A DNA stretch of 64,000 nucleotides from SZAS-103 sp038234715 (GCA_038234715.1 JBBQTD010000003.1:62001-126000), one strand, 5' to 3'; shown: positions 1-8,750, counted from the stretch's first letter. Numbers and translations: made by a program. The notes: a model not told the origin generated them from the sequence alone.

Positions 1-37
1 CGCGATGTGTCCGGGGGTTCCAGCTAAGATCGTCTCC

Positions 38-472
38 ATGACCCAGAACCCAACCGAAACGGATACGGCGCCGCTTGTCATCCATCGCGGCGGATGCCAC
101 TGCGGTGAAGTCGCGTTCGAGGTCGACGCGCCGGCGGTCATCGACGCGCTCGATTGCAACTGCTCGATGTGCACCAAGAGCGGATTTCTGCACCTGATCG
201 TGCCGGGAACGCGGTTCCGGCTGTTGCGCGGCGAGGATGCACTGGCCGACTACAGTTTCGGCACTGGCGTCGCGGTGCACCGCTTCTGCAGATGCTGCGG
301 CATCAAGAGCTTCTATGTTCCACGCAGCAACCCGGATGGAATCGACATCAACGTGCGTTGTCTCGATCGGTCAACCGTTGCGGAACTGCGCGTGAGCCTG
401 TTCGACGACACCGACCGCGAGGCATCCACCGCCGCCATCGCTCACCTGTCGCGCGACCCCGATTCGCAATAA
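38..472 (+). CDS. GFA-family (CENP-V/GFA fold) zinc protein
   Basis: This 144-residue protein has the cysteine pattern of the glutathione-dependent formaldehyde-activating (GFA) family: C20-x-C22 near the N-terminus, C42-x-x-C45 in DCNCSMC, and C84-x-x-C87 in FCRCCG. In the family these residues bind zinc. Members range from glutathione S-hydroxymethyl synthases to uncharacterised proteins, so the substrate cannot be read from sequence. The ATG at 38 is preferred over one at 5 because the conserved GGCHCGEV block then begins about 18 residues in, as is usual. It stands alone ahead of dusA. Confidence 0.85.
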   Translation: MTQNPTETDTAPLVIHRGGCHCGEVAFEVDAPAVIDALDCNCSMCTKSGFLHLIVPGTRFRLLRGEDALADYSFGTGVAVHRFCRCCGIKSFYVPRSNPDGIDINVRCLDRSTVAELRVSLFDDTDREASTAAIAHLSRDPDSQ

Positions 473-670
473 ATGGCGGCGTGCATGAGCAAGCTCGGGA
501 CAAGCCATTGGTGACTTCAAGATTGGGAGCGGCCAATTCCTGGTGACACCCGGAGCTGCCAGTCCCATCGTTCACCTCGGTGCTGTTGTCCGGCGTGATT
601 CCGCGACCGGCTCGCGCCCATACCACTGCCGCATCGCTGCGCAGTGGCAGCAACAGTACAATGCGCGGCG

Positions 671-1675
671 ATGTCGCAGATGCCCGCCAACCAGACGCAT
701 CGCCTGTCCGTCGCCCCGATGATGGATTGGACGGACCGGCATTGCCGCTATTTCCACCGGCAGCTTGCGCCCAGCGCGCGGCTGTACACCGAAATGGTGC
801 ATGCGCAGGCCGTGCTGCAAGGCGATCGCGAGCGCCTGCTCGGCTTCGACTCGGTGGAGCGGCCGCTTGCGCTGCAGCTTGGCGGCAGCGAGCCCGAGGC
901 GCTGGCCGAAGCCACCCGCATCGCGGCGTCCCTCGGCTTCGACGAGATCAACCTCAACATCGGCTGTCCGTCCGACCGCGTCCAGGCCGGACGCTTCGGC
1001 GCCTGCCTGATGCGCGAACCCGCCCTGGTCGCGGACTGCGTGGCAGCGATGCGCGCGGCGGTTGCGTGTTCGTCTGTGCTGGTGACGGTCAAGTGCCGGC
1101 TTGGCGTCGATGAAGTGGAGGAATACCCGGCATTCCGCTCCTTCGTGGACGCGATCGCAGCCACCGGTTGCGACGTGTTCGCCGTGCATGCGCGCAAGGC
1201 ATGGCTGCAGGGACTGAGTCCGAAGGAGAACCGCGAGGTTCCACCGCTGCGCTACGACTGGGTGTATCGGCTCAAGTGCGAGCGACCCGATCTGACCGTG
1301 TTGATCAATGGCGGCATTGCGGGCGTCGATGACGCGCTCGCTCACCTCGAGCATGTCGACGGCGTGATGCTCGGGCGCGTCGCCTACCACGATCCGTATG
1401 TGTTGCATCGCCTGGACAATGCGTTGTCTGGCGCCGACGATGTGCCGCGCGAGGACCTCCTGCAGCGGATCCGGCCGTATGTCGAGGTGCAGCTGGCGCG
1501 CGGGGTCGCACTCAAGCACATCGTGCGGCACGTGCTGGGCCTGTTCCATGGACAAGCTGGCGGACGCCTGTTCCGGCAGGTGCTCAGCGAAGGCGCGCAC
1601 AAGCCCGGTGCGGACTGGAACCTGGTCGAACGCGCGCTCGTGGCAACCCGCAACGCGACGCGGCGTGCAGCATGA
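671..1675 (+). CDS. dusA: tRNA-dihydrouridine synthase A
   Basis: The 334-residue FMN-dependent enzyme reduces uridine to dihydrouridine in the D-loop of tRNA. Family signatures are the N-terminal SVAPMMDWTDRHCR block, the active-site stretch LNIGCPSDRVQAGRFGACLM with the catalytic cysteine, VTVKCRLGVD, and VHARKAWLQGLSPKENREVP, which is typical of the DusA subgroup. The barrel ends in INGGI and GVMLGRVAY (phosphate-binding part). An in-frame ATG at 644 would add nine unconserved residues, and 671 puts the conserved core about ten residues from the start. The stop overlaps the start of the next gene by four bases, so the two are probably cotranscribed. Confidence 0.95.
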   Translation: MSQMPANQTHRLSVAPMMDWTDRHCRYFHRQLAPSARLYTEMVHAQAVLQGDRERLLGFDSVERPLALQLGGSEPEALAEATRIAASLGFDEINLNIGCPSDRVQAGRFGACLMREPALVADCVAAMRAAVACSSVLVTVKCRLGVDEVEEYPAFRSFVDAIAATGCDVFAVHARKAWLQGLSPKENREVPPLRYDWVYRLKCERPDLTVLINGGIAGVDDALAHLEHVDGVMLGRVAYHDPYVLHRLDNALSGADDVPREDLLQRIRPYVEVQLARGVALKHIVRHVLGLFHGQAGGRLFRQVLSEGAHKPGADWNLVERALVATRNATRRAA

Positions 1676-2580
1676 TTACCCGCGATACGGCTGCATTCGT
1701 GCGCCTTGCGCGATCGATCGAGCCGTTCGCACCGGCGTGCCCGAAAGCGGTGTTCCTGGTCGCACCCGAAGGGTTCGCGCTCGCCGCCGAATCCGCCTCC
1801 GACAATCGCTACATGGATATCGGTCGCGCAGTGGATGGCGAGCGCGCGCTGCTCCAGCACCGGACCCTGCAACGCGCGCTCGCCGTGACGCTGCCGACGA
1901 TTTGCTTCGCCGGCGATCCAGCAACGCCCGACGCGGTGTTCCCGAACAACGTCTTCGCGACTGCGCAAGGACGCGTCCTGATCGCCCACATGCGCCACCC
2001 GGTTCGCCAGCGCGAGGCCGAGCGCTCGGACATCCGCGGATTCTTCACCGACGTGCTGGGCTACGCGCTGCACGACCTACGCCTGCAGCCGGGAGTTGGT
2101 GAACTGACCGGGTCGCTGGTGATTGATCGTGCGCGCGGGCTGGGCTATTGCGGATTGTCCGAGCGCTGCGATGCGGCGGGCGCCGCGGCGATGCATGCCG
2201 CGTTCGGCTTGCGCGGAACCTTGCTGTTCGACCTCGCGCCCGGCGAGTACCACGCCAATGTCGTGCTCAGCGTGCTGGCGGGCCGGGCCGTAGCGATCTG
2301 CGCGGATGGGTTCACCGATCCGGAAGTCGTCGATGCGCTCCGTGCGCTGTACGCGCCGCATGTCGTGTTGCTCGATCGCGCCGAGAAGCTCGCATTCGCG
2401 GGCAATTGCATCGCCCCGACCGAGGACGCCGTGTGGATGAGCCAGGCCGCGGCCAATGCGTTGCGACCGGGCAGCCTTGCCGGTTTCGAGCGCGCTGGCC
2501 TGCGGGTATGTTCGGTGCCTCTCGACGAGATCGAGAAGGCGGGGGGCAGCCTTCGCTGCTGCGTCGGCGAAATTTTCTGA
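1672..2580 (+). CDS. arginine deiminase-related protein, CtlX-like citrulline hydrolase family
   Basis: This 302-residue protein belongs to the amidinotransferase (penteine) fold, closest to the CtlX citrulline-utilisation hydrolase group. Visible motifs are DAVFPNNVF (acidic substrate-binding loop), HPVRQREAER, ELTGSLVIDR, the histidine block EYHANVVLSV and the C-terminal nucleophile region GGSLRCCVGEIF, which contains the expected catalytic cysteine. It may hydrolyse citrulline, arginine or a related guanidino or ureido compound; the exact substrate is inferred. The ATG overlaps the dusA stop (ATGA), indicating translational coupling with an unrelated tRNA enzyme. Confidence 0.8.
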   Translation: MITRDTAAFVRLARSIEPFAPACPKAVFLVAPEGFALAAESASDNRYMDIGRAVDGERALLQHRTLQRALAVTLPTICFAGDPATPDAVFPNNVFATAQGRVLIAHMRHPVRQREAERSDIRGFFTDVLGYALHDLRLQPGVGELTGSLVIDRARGLGYCGLSERCDAAGAAAMHAAFGLRGTLLFDLAPGEYHANVVLSVLAGRAVAICADGFTDPEVVDALRALYAPHVVLLDRAEKLAFAGNCIAPTEDAVWMSQAAANALRPGSLAGFERAGLRVCSVPLDEIEKAGGSLRCCVGEIF

Positions 2581-2596
2581 ACACCGCCCTCTCTAC

Positions 2597-2621
2597 TGTT
2601 AACTTGTTAGCATAGTGTTAA
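2597..2621 (+). promoter_or_regulatory. candidate PhoP box ahead of the PepSY-phoP-phoQ cluster
   Basis: Three TGTTA-type hexamers lie here: TGTTAA at 2597, TGTTAG at 2605 and TGTTAA at 2616. The last two are separated by exactly five bases, giving an 11-bp direct repeat like the (T/G)GTTTA-N5-(T/G)GTTTA arrangement bound by PhoP in enterobacteria. The position, about 120 bases upstream of the PepSY gene, fits autoregulation. The match is by pattern only. Confidence 0.45.
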
Positions 2622-2737
2622 GGACGGATTCACCGCCTGCGGCCGATGATGTCGAACCGCGCGTGCACCTGAACCCCATGCCGTCCGATTTCGCCCCGTT
2701 CATCGCTTGATCATCGCCAGAGTCGCCAACTACGCAC

Positions 2738-3163
2738 ATGCCGCAGCGTTTCGCCAAGCAGATCATCGTCGCCGTCCTCGTGTACATGGAACTCGGCGGC
2801 GGGCTCGCGTGGGCGGACCGGTATCAGCGGGTGGATCCGCGCGACGGAGGCCTGCCCGCTTCGGTGCGCAGGATCCAGCGCGAGAACGGAGGCCAGGTAC
2901 TGAAGGCGCAGCCGATCCAGCGCGATGGTCGCGAAGGCTATCGCGTCAAGGTGTTGACCCCGCAAGGCCGGATCCGGGTTGTCGAAGAGATGCCACCGCC
3001 GCCGCGGGACGACTCTCCGCTGCGTGACGATCGGCAGCGCAGCGATATGCAGCGCAACGAGCCGCAGCGCGACGATCGGCAGCGTAACCTTCCGCAGCGT
3101 GCCGAGCGGCAGCGTAACGATCCGTCGGTTCCAACTTCCCCGCGCAATCACCGTCCGGAATAA
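2738..3163 (+). CDS. secreted PepSY-type protein with a QR-rich pentapeptide tail
   Basis: This 141-residue protein has a short signal peptide (hydrophobic stretch about residues 8-24, probable cleavage after GLAWA). A PepSY-like half-domain follows, seen in GGLPASVRRIQRENGGQVLK and EGYRVKVLTPQGRIRVV. The C-terminal third is low complexity, with six five-residue units of the form xxQRx after a PPPPRDD stretch. PepSY proteins placed before phoPQ-type operons are common in Xanthomonadales and are thought to act in the periplasm, possibly modulating the sensor. That role is inferred. The gene lies 55 bases before the response regulator and is probably the first gene of its operon. Confidence 0.75.
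   Translation: MPQRFAKQIIVAVLVYMELGGGLAWADRYQRVDPRDGGLPASVRRIQRENGGQVLKAQPIQRDGREGYRVKVLTPQGRIRVVEEMPPPPRDDSPLRDDRQRSDMQRNEPQRDDRQRNLPQRAERQRNDPSVPTSPRNHRPE
3029..3118 (+). repeat. six tandem 15-bp units encoding xxQRx
   Basis: The 3' part of the PepSY gene holds six contiguous 15-bp units with the core CAGCG. They encode DRQRS, DMQRN, EPQRD, DRQRN, LPQRA and ERQRN. The tract is strongly basic. Being in units of 15 bases it can change length without shifting frame. Confidence 0.8.
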
Positions 3164-3218
3164 CGGAATACCCGGCCGCGTTGTTCCGCCGGCCATCCAG
3201 ATCACGAAAGGAGTAGCG

Positions 3219-3899
3219 ATGCGCATTCTGCTGGTTGAGGACGAAGCACCGCTCCGCGAGACTCTCGCCGCGAGGCTCAAGCGCGAAGGTTATGCCGTCG
3301 ATGCGGCCAGCGACGGCGAGGAAGGCCAGTACATGGGGCGCGAAGTGCCATTCGACCTCGCGATCATCGACCTCGGCCTGCCCAAGCTGTCCGGCATGGA
3401 CCTCGTGCGCGACCTTCGCGAGCAGCAGAAGAAGTTTCCCATCCTGATCCTGACCGCGCGCTCAAGCTGGCAGGACAAGGTCGAGGGACTCAAAGCCGGG
3501 GCGGATGACTACCTGGTGAAGCCCTTTCACGTCGAGGAGTTGCTTGCGCGTATCAACGCACTGCTGCGACGCGCGGCGGGCTGGAGCAAGCCGACCCTCG
3601 ACTGCGGCCCGATCGTGCTCGACCTCGCCGCGCAGACGGTCAGTGTTGCCGAACAGCCGGTCGACCTGACCAGCTATGAATACAAGGTCCTCGAATACCT
3701 GATGCTGCACGCCGGCGAGCTGGTGTCCAAGGCCGACCTCACCGAGCACATTTACCAGCAGGATTTCGATCGCGACTCCAACGTGCTCGAAGTGTTCATC
3801 GGCCGGCTGCGCAAGAAGCTCGATCCCGATGGCGCACTCAAGCCGATCGAGACGGTGCGCGGTCGCGGTTATCGTTTTGCGATTCCGCGTACCGAATAG
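3219..3899 (+). CDS. phoP: PhoP-type response regulator
   Basis: This 226-residue OmpR/PhoP-family regulator has a receiver domain (residues 1-118) with acidic residues E7/D8, the phosphoacceptor D51 in LAIIDLGLPKLSGMD, T79 and K101 in YLVKPF. The C-terminal winged helix (about 128-225) contains LTSYEYKVLEYLM and the recognition-helix block NVLEVFIGRLRKKLD. The ATG at 3219 follows a strong AAAGGAG at 3207, so the longer in-frame ORF upstream is not used. High overall similarity to xanthomonad PhoP is recognised from memory. The sensor kinase follows after about 170 bases. Confidence 0.93.
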   Translation: MRILLVEDEAPLRETLAARLKREGYAVDAASDGEEGQYMGREVPFDLAIIDLGLPKLSGMDLVRDLREQQKKFPILILTARSSWQDKVEGLKAGADDYLVKPFHVEELLARINALLRRAAGWSKPTLDCGPIVLDLAAQTVSVAEQPVDLTSYEYKVLEYLMLHAGELVSKADLTEHIYQQDFDRDSNVLEVFIGRLRKKLDPDGALKPIETVRGRGYRFAIPRTE

Positions 3900-4071
3900 T
3901 CCAGTCTACAGTTTGCGTGCGCGGCTGCGATCGAGACATGGTCCATAGCGATCCTCGCACCAGCAACGCCATGGACGGCCCGACGATGCCCAGCGATGCA
4001 CCAGCAAACGCTCTTCGCCACGGTACTGGTCCGTTTCGCGCAGAAGAGCGGCGCGGAAGCGGATCGATTTG

Positions 4072-5472
4072 ATGGCCGTGCGCGCGCCCTCGCTCGAAGC
4101 GCGCCAGCTGCTTGCAGCCTGCCTCGGCCTGATCGCGTTCCTCGGATTGACCGGCTTCGCGCTCGACCGCGCATTCACCGAGACCGCGACCAACAGCCTG
4201 CGCCAGCGCCTGCAAGGCTATGCGAACGCGTATTACGCGGGCGGGGAATTCAGCCGCCGCCTCGAGTTCCAGCCGCCCTACGTGCCACCGGACCCGCGTT
4301 TCTCCGAACCCGGCAGCGGTCTGTACGCGGCCGAGTCCGGTCGGAAGATCGACTGGGTGTCAGCGTCCACGCTCAGTCGCGACCTGCCGCTGGCCAACAG
4401 GATCGCCACCGGCCAGGTGCGCCTGGACGGGCCCTTGATCCTGGTCGATCGCGCTGGCGGTCCAAGCGAGCGCGTCTATCGCTTTGCGACGGCAGTGCTC
4501 TGGGAAGACGGCACCGGCAAGAACAAGCGCGAGATACCGTCTGTCTTCAACGTGTTCGAGAACACGGCCGATCTCGATCAACAGATCGGCGTGTTCCGTC
4601 GCGCCCTGTGGGGATATCTGGGGTTGGCAGGCGTGTTGCTGCTGGTCGCCCAGATGCTGGTGCTGCGCTGGAGCCTGCAGCCGTTGCACCGGGTGATGCG
4701 CGAACTCGCACGCGTGCAGCGCGGCAATGCCGAAGGCATGTCCGGGATGCATCCGCGCGAACTTGCGCCGCTCACTGAAAGCATCAATGCGTTCATTGTC
4801 AGCGAGCGCGAAAACCTCGACCGCTACCGCAACACGCTCTCGGACCTGGCCCACAGCCTCAAGACTCCGCTCGCGGTGCTCCGCTCGAGCCTGGACAACG
4901 GCGTTCCGGAGGACGCCTTGCGCGAGGAAGTGCGGAGCCAGGTGCATCGTATGAGCGAAATCGTGTCGTACCAGCTCTCGCGCGGCGTCAGCACCGGCCA
5001 CCAGTTGTTCGCCGCACCGCTGGAAATCGAAGCGCGCGCCGAAGGGATCGTCACCAGCCTTGAAAAAGTCTATGCGGGCAAGCGCGTGCTGTGCGAGTTC
5101 GACCTGGATCCGGGCGCGCGCTTCCATGGCGACCTCGGCGACCTCATGGAGTTGCTGGGCAACCTGCTCGAAAACGCGTTCAAGTGGGCGCGCCAGCGCG
5201 TCTTGCTGAGCGCACACGGCGAAACCACGCGACCGAATCGGCGCCCTGGCCTGTTGCTCACCGTTGAAGACGATGGCCCGGGCATTCCCTCGGAGCAGGT
5301 CGACCGCTTGCTGCAGCGCGGAGTCCGCGGCGACGAACGCGTGCAGGGACACGGCATCGGGCTTTCGATCGTGCAGAACATCGTGCGCTCATACCACGGT
5401 GAATTGACCGTGGACATCTCCAGGGAGCTCGGTGGTGCGCGTTTTTCGGTGCGGATCCCGCCCGGCCTCTAA
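4072..5472 (+). CDS. phoQ: PhoQ-type sensor histidine kinase
   Basis: This 466-residue inner-membrane kinase has two membrane segments, about residues 10-32 and 182-204 (YLGLAGVLLLVAQMLVL), enclosing a periplasmic domain of about 150 residues. A HAMP-like linker follows, then the H-box DLAHSLKTPLAVLRSSL with the phosphoacceptor H near residue 261. The HATPase domain shows the N-box NLLENAFKWA, DDGPGIP and GHGIGLSIVQNI. A TTG directly before the ATG at 4072 is a less likely start. It pairs with the upstream PhoP regulator. The 170-base gap between them is longer than usual for such a pair. Confidence 0.9.
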   Translation: MAVRAPSLEARQLLAACLGLIAFLGLTGFALDRAFTETATNSLRQRLQGYANAYYAGGEFSRRLEFQPPYVPPDPRFSEPGSGLYAAESGRKIDWVSASTLSRDLPLANRIATGQVRLDGPLILVDRAGGPSERVYRFATAVLWEDGTGKNKREIPSVFNVFENTADLDQQIGVFRRALWGYLGLAGVLLLVAQMLVLRWSLQPLHRVMRELARVQRGNAEGMSGMHPRELAPLTESINAFIVSERENLDRYRNTLSDLAHSLKTPLAVLRSSLDNGVPEDALREEVRSQVHRMSEIVSYQLSRGVSTGHQLFAAPLEIEARAEGIVTSLEKVYAGKRVLCEFDLDPGARFHGDLGDLMELLGNLLENAFKWARQRVLLSAHGETTRPNRRPGLLLTVEDDGPGIPSEQVDRLLQRGVRGDERVQGHGIGLSIVQNIVRSYHGELTVDISRELGGARFSVRIPPGL

Positions 5473-5515
5473 TGTAGCGCTGGCAAGCAGCAGAATGCTC
5501 GCTTGCGCTTGGGGA

Positions 5516-5857
5516 CTACTTGAACATGCCCGGAAGGAATGCCTGCCAGCGCGGCGCGCCGTGGGGGCGCACGGAGCCGGACGTACCGCCGCCGTCCTTC
5601 GCCTGCACGCCTGCCGACCCGGTCACCACGGAGGACGACATTGCTACAGCAGCCGCGCCAGTGGGTGGGACAACAGGTGCAGTTGCGACCGCAGCAACGC
5701 CAACCGCGGAGACGTGCAGGGTCGTGGCCTTGGTGGCGTCGTCGAAATGCGTGCAGACCGGCTTGCCCAAGTCATCGGCAGGCGCTTTTGCACTTGCAGC
5801 GCTGCATGCCCCGAGCACCGGCAGCATGAAGGCGAGTAGTAGGACGAAGGTGCGCAT
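5516..5857 (-). CDS. small putative lipoprotein
   Basis: This 113-residue protein begins MRTFVLLLAFMLPVLGACSA, an N-terminal hydrophobic stretch with an LGAC lipobox that would acylate C18. The rest is rich in alanine, valine, glycine and threonine, with a second cysteine in KPVCTHFDD and no recognisable domain. AAGGGG lies upstream of the ATG at 5857. A longer in-frame ORF extends upstream across birA but has no signal peptide and is rejected. The gene converges on phoQ with a 43-base gap. Function is unknown. Confidence 0.6.
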   Translation of the reverse strand: MRTFVLLLAFMLPVLGACSAASAKAPADDLGKPVCTHFDDATKATTLHVSAVGVAAVATAPVVPPTGAAAVAMSSSVVTGSAGVQAKDGGGTSGSVRPHGAPRWQAFLPGMFK

Positions 5858-6070
5858 CGTATCCCCTTGCGAATATCGCGGCTGCGACACGTATATGGAC
5901 GCAGCAAGCGGTGCCGAGGTTGCAATGATCGGTCCGGCAATTGTATCGGGCTTTGCTCGCGGCCGCATATGTCGCTTGAGGCACTGCAGCATTGGCCCGG
6001 CCGAACGGCCGCGTGCGATGCCTTGCACCGACTGGGCTAGACTGTTGCGACTGCCGTGCGGAACCAGCCG

Positions 6071-7030
6071 ATGAACGACCGCGAGCTGCTGGCGCGCCTG
6101 GCGCATGCCCCATGCGGTGGCAGCTGTCTTGCCGGCGAATTCGGGCTGACCCGTGCGGCGGTGTGGAAGCATGTCCAGGCGTTGCGCAACGCGGGCGTGC
6201 AAATACAGGTGCTGCCCGGTCAGGGTTATGCGTTGGTCGAGCCGCTCGACCTGCTCGATGCGGTGCGCATCCGCACCGACCTCACCCCGGTTGCTTGCGT
6301 CCTCGATACGCTCGAGGTCGCCTGGGAGATTGATTCGACCAACGCCGAGCTGCTGCGACGCCCGGCAACTGCAGGCGTGCAGGTGCTGCTTGCCGAGCGC
6401 CAGACCGCCGGTCGCGGGCGGCGCGGACGCACTTGGGCATCGCCACTCGCCGCGCACCTGTATCTGTCGCTGCAGCGGCGCTTCGATGGCGGCGTCGCGG
6501 CCCTTGCTGGCCTGAGCATCGCAGCTGGTGTCGCTGCGGCCGAAGCGTTGCGCGCACTCGGGTTCGCGACTGTCGGGCTGAAGTGGCCGAACGACCTGGT
6601 TGCGGGCGACGCCAAACTCGGCGGCATCCTGATCGAATTCGGCGGTGAGGATGTAGGCGTGGTGCGCGCGGTGATCGGCATCGGCATCAACGTACGTATG
6701 CCCGAAGCGGTCGGCGCAGGCATCGACCAGGCATGGACTGATTTGCGTCAGCTGGGTGCGCCGCTGCCGTCGCGCAACGTACTTGCGGCGGCGCTGATCG
6801 GGGCGCAGGTCGTTGCAATTGAGCAATTCGCCGTCTCCGGCCTGGCGCCATTCGTGACGCGCTGGCGTGCGCTGGACGCACTCGGCGGGCGAGCCGTCGA
6901 GGTCATCGCGGGTGACCATCGCGAACCGGGCATCGCCATGGGGATCGACGATCGCGGTGCACTGCGCGTGCGCCATGCCGACGGCGAGCGTGGCTACCAC
7001 AGCGCCGAAATCAGCGTGCGTGCGCGATGA
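6071..7030 (+). CDS. birA: bifunctional biotin-protein ligase / biotin operon repressor
   Basis: The 319-residue protein has an N-terminal winged helix (about residues 1-62: LARLAHAPCGGSCLAGEFGLTRAAVWKHV) and a ligase domain containing the ATP/biotin loop AGRGRRGRTWASPLAAHLYLS (about residues 115-135), LKWPNDLV and GIGINV. A short C-terminal SH3-like domain ends the protein. It makes biotinyl-AMP, attaches biotin to acetyl-CoA carboxylase carrier protein, and probably represses biotin synthesis genes. GTG at 6056 is an alternative start. The stop overlaps the coaX start (ATGA), an arrangement common in this order. Confidence 0.94.
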   Translation: MNDRELLARLAHAPCGGSCLAGEFGLTRAAVWKHVQALRNAGVQIQVLPGQGYALVEPLDLLDAVRIRTDLTPVACVLDTLEVAWEIDSTNAELLRRPATAGVQVLLAERQTAGRGRRGRTWASPLAAHLYLSLQRRFDGGVAALAGLSIAAGVAAAEALRALGFATVGLKWPNDLVAGDAKLGGILIEFGGEDVGVVRAVIGIGINVRMPEAVGAGIDQAWTDLRQLGAPLPSRNVLAAALIGAQVVAIEQFAVSGLAPFVTRWRALDALGGRAVEVIAGDHREPGIAMGIDDRGALRVRHADGERGYHSAEISVRAR

Positions 7031-7848
7031 CCGCCCGCCGGCGAGCTCCAAAGCAGGCCGCAACCGATCGGGCGAAGACCTGGTTGATCGACCTTGGGAA
7101 TACACGGCTGAAGTGGGCGGCCATTGCTTCGACCAACGCGGACGCGCTCGCAGCAGGCGATGTGCACGCATGCGCGCACGCCGGAACTGCGGATGCGCCC
7201 GCGCTGGCTGCTGCATTCGCGCAAGTCCAGGCCGACGACCACGCTTGGGTTGCCTCGGTCGCATCCTCGGCGATGACGGCGGCAGTCGCGACCGCGCTGG
7301 GCCGGCGCGGCGCTTTGGTCACGCGCGCCGTCTCGCAGCCCACCTGGGCAGGCGTGCGCATCGCCTACGACGACCCCTCGCGGCTCGGCGTGGATCGCTT
7401 CCTTGGATTAATCGCCGCGCATGCGCGCGGGCGGCGTGCGTGGCTGGTCGTCGGCGTTGGCACGGCCCTCACCGTCGATCTGCTCGCCGCCGATGGCGTG
7501 CACCATGGAGGATTGATCGCGCCTTCGCCAACCGTGATGCGCGCGGCGCTCGTGCAACGTGCACCGCATCTTCCGGTCGCCGGCGGCCAGGTGGTGGACT
7601 TCGCGCGCGACACCGCCGACGCGCTTGCGAGCGGCGCGATCGTGTCCGCGCGGGCACTGATCGCGCACAGCCTGCGCACGGCGCGCCAGCGACTTGGCGA
7701 GACGCCAACGTTGCTGATGACCGGTGGCGGCGCGGACGCACTGTGCGATGGCTGGCGCGTGCGCGCGCAACGCGCACCCGAGCTCGTGCTGCGTGGGCTG
7801 CAGGTGTACGCGCATGCTGCAGCCGTACCACCGCGCCAGTTAGACTAG
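7027..7848 (+). CDS. coaX: type III pantothenate kinase
   Basis: This 273-residue ASKHA-fold kinase phosphorylates pantothenate in the first step of coenzyme A synthesis. Signatures are the phosphate-binding WLIDLGNTRLKWA near the N-terminus, the substrate loop DDPSRLGVDRFLGLIAAH and VVGVGTALTVDLL, then HHGGLIAPSPTVM and LLMTGGGAD. It overlaps birA by four bases and is followed five bases later by a SPOR-domain gene, so the three form one operon. Confidence 0.94.
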   Translation: MTARRRAPKQAATDRAKTWLIDLGNTRLKWAAIASTNADALAAGDVHACAHAGTADAPALAAAFAQVQADDHAWVASVASSAMTAAVATALGRRGALVTRAVSQPTWAGVRIAYDDPSRLGVDRFLGLIAAHARGRRAWLVVGVGTALTVDLLAADGVHHGGLIAPSPTVMRAALVQRAPHLPVAGGQVVDFARDTADALASGAIVSARALIAHSLRTARQRLGETPTLLMTGGGADALCDGWRVRAQRAPELVLRGLQVYAHAAAVPPRQLD

Positions 7849-7852
7849 CCGC

Positions 7853-8521
7853 ATGTTTCCACGCGCTCTGGTGTTGTTGCTGGTCTTCATGAACCTGGGC
7901 GCGCTCGCCTGGTGGACCTTGCATGCATCCGAGCGCCCGGCGTCTGCGCCGACAACCCAACCCGGCACGCCGTCGCTGGTGCTGCTCAGCGAATCGGAGC
8001 TCGCGCGCCAGCCGGGTTCATCGGAAGAACTCGCGACCGCACCCGATCCAACCTCCGCAACACCGCGTTGCGAGACCATCGGGCCGTTCGGGACGCCGGC
8101 CGATATGCGCAAGGCAATGAACACGCTGGCTCCACTGGTCGGTCGCATCCAGAACCGCCAGGCCAGCGGCACCGAATTGAATGGCTACCGCGTGTTCGTT
8201 CCCGCGCTCGCGAATCGCGAAGCCGCGCTCGGGGCGGCGCGGCAACTCACAGCGAAGGGCATGAGCGATCTGTTCGTGGTCACCTCCGGCGATCAGGAAA
8301 ACACGATCTCGCTGGGTCTGTTCCACGACCTGGTGAATGCCGAAAAGCGTCGCGATGAGGTCCGCGTGCTCGGTTTCGATGCACGCCTGGAGCCACGCCT
8401 CGACGATGCCCAGCAATACTGGATCGACGTCTTCGTCGCGCCCGATTTCGACTGGAAAACGCATCTTACCGGCTACACCGGCCTGACCTCGAAAACCATC
8501 GCATGTCCGCCATTGCGCTAA
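7853..8521 (+). CDS. membrane-anchored SPOR-domain protein
   Basis: This 222-residue protein has a single N-terminal membrane segment (PRALVLLLVFMNLGALAWW), a low-complexity linker and a C-terminal repeat-type domain with the SPOR pattern: GYRVFVPALANREAALGAARQLTAKGMSD, then a second half with ENTISLGLFHDLVNAEKR. SPOR domains bind denuded septal peptidoglycan. A conserved cysteine lies in PRCETIGPFG. It is the last gene of the birA-coaX operon. A division-site role is inferred from the domain only. Confidence 0.75.
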   Translation: MFPRALVLLLVFMNLGALAWWTLHASERPASAPTTQPGTPSLVLLSESELARQPGSSEELATAPDPTSATPRCETIGPFGTPADMRKAMNTLAPLVGRIQNRQASGTELNGYRVFVPALANREAALGAARQLTAKGMSDLFVVTSGDQENTISLGLFHDLVNAEKRRDEVRVLGFDARLEPRLDDAQQYWIDVFVAPDFDWKTHLTGYTGLTSKTIACPPLR

Positions 8522-8576
8522 GGGGTTCAGCCCCCGGCTCGCACGCCGGGCCCGGCACAGCTAGAATGGAACCCGC

Positions 8577-8652
8577 GCCGACATAGCTCAGTTGGTAGAG
8601 CAACTGATTTGTAATCAGTAGGTCACGGGTTCGACTCCTGTTGCCGGCACCA
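8577..8652 (+). tRNA. tRNA-Thr (anticodon TGT), chimeric at the left end of the element
   Basis: The 76 nt fold as a cloverleaf with CCA encoded: D-stem GCTC/GAGC, anticodon stem ACTGA/TCAGT with loop TTTGTAA, anticodon TGT, T-loop TTCGACT. The acceptor stem GCCGACA pairs with TGCCGGC with one A-C mismatch at pair 5-68. The 3' half left behind at 15532-15576 ends TGTCGGC and would pair perfectly with the same 5' arm. The current 3' half was therefore probably brought by the element. Confidence 0.95.
8608..8624 (+). other. attL core (17 bp, inside tRNA-Thr)
   Basis: The 17 bases TTTGTAATCAGTAGGTC, covering the anticodon loop and 3' stem, recur exactly at 15532-15548. Such identity segments in a tRNA gene are the usual crossover region of tyrosine recombinases. 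The integrase gene begins about 130 bases downstream. Confidence 0.85.
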
Positions 8653-8698
8653 ATAAAAACAACAAGTTACGTTTGTCGTTGAACTGCCCATTTGCGCC

Positions 8699-8718
8699 TT
8701 TGGGACACTGTTGGGACA
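8699..8718 (+). promoter_or_regulatory. candidate left arm-type integrase site
   Basis: TTTGGGACACTGTTGGGACA contains two GGGACA units 11 bases apart. A near-identical pair lies at 15404-15424, just inside attR. Repeats shared by both ends of an element are typical of arm-type binding sites of phage-like integrases. This one lies between attL and the integrase start and may also affect integrase expression. Confidence 0.5.
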
Positions 8719-8750
8719 ATTTCCCCAACAATCGGCAAGCGGGGACAATC

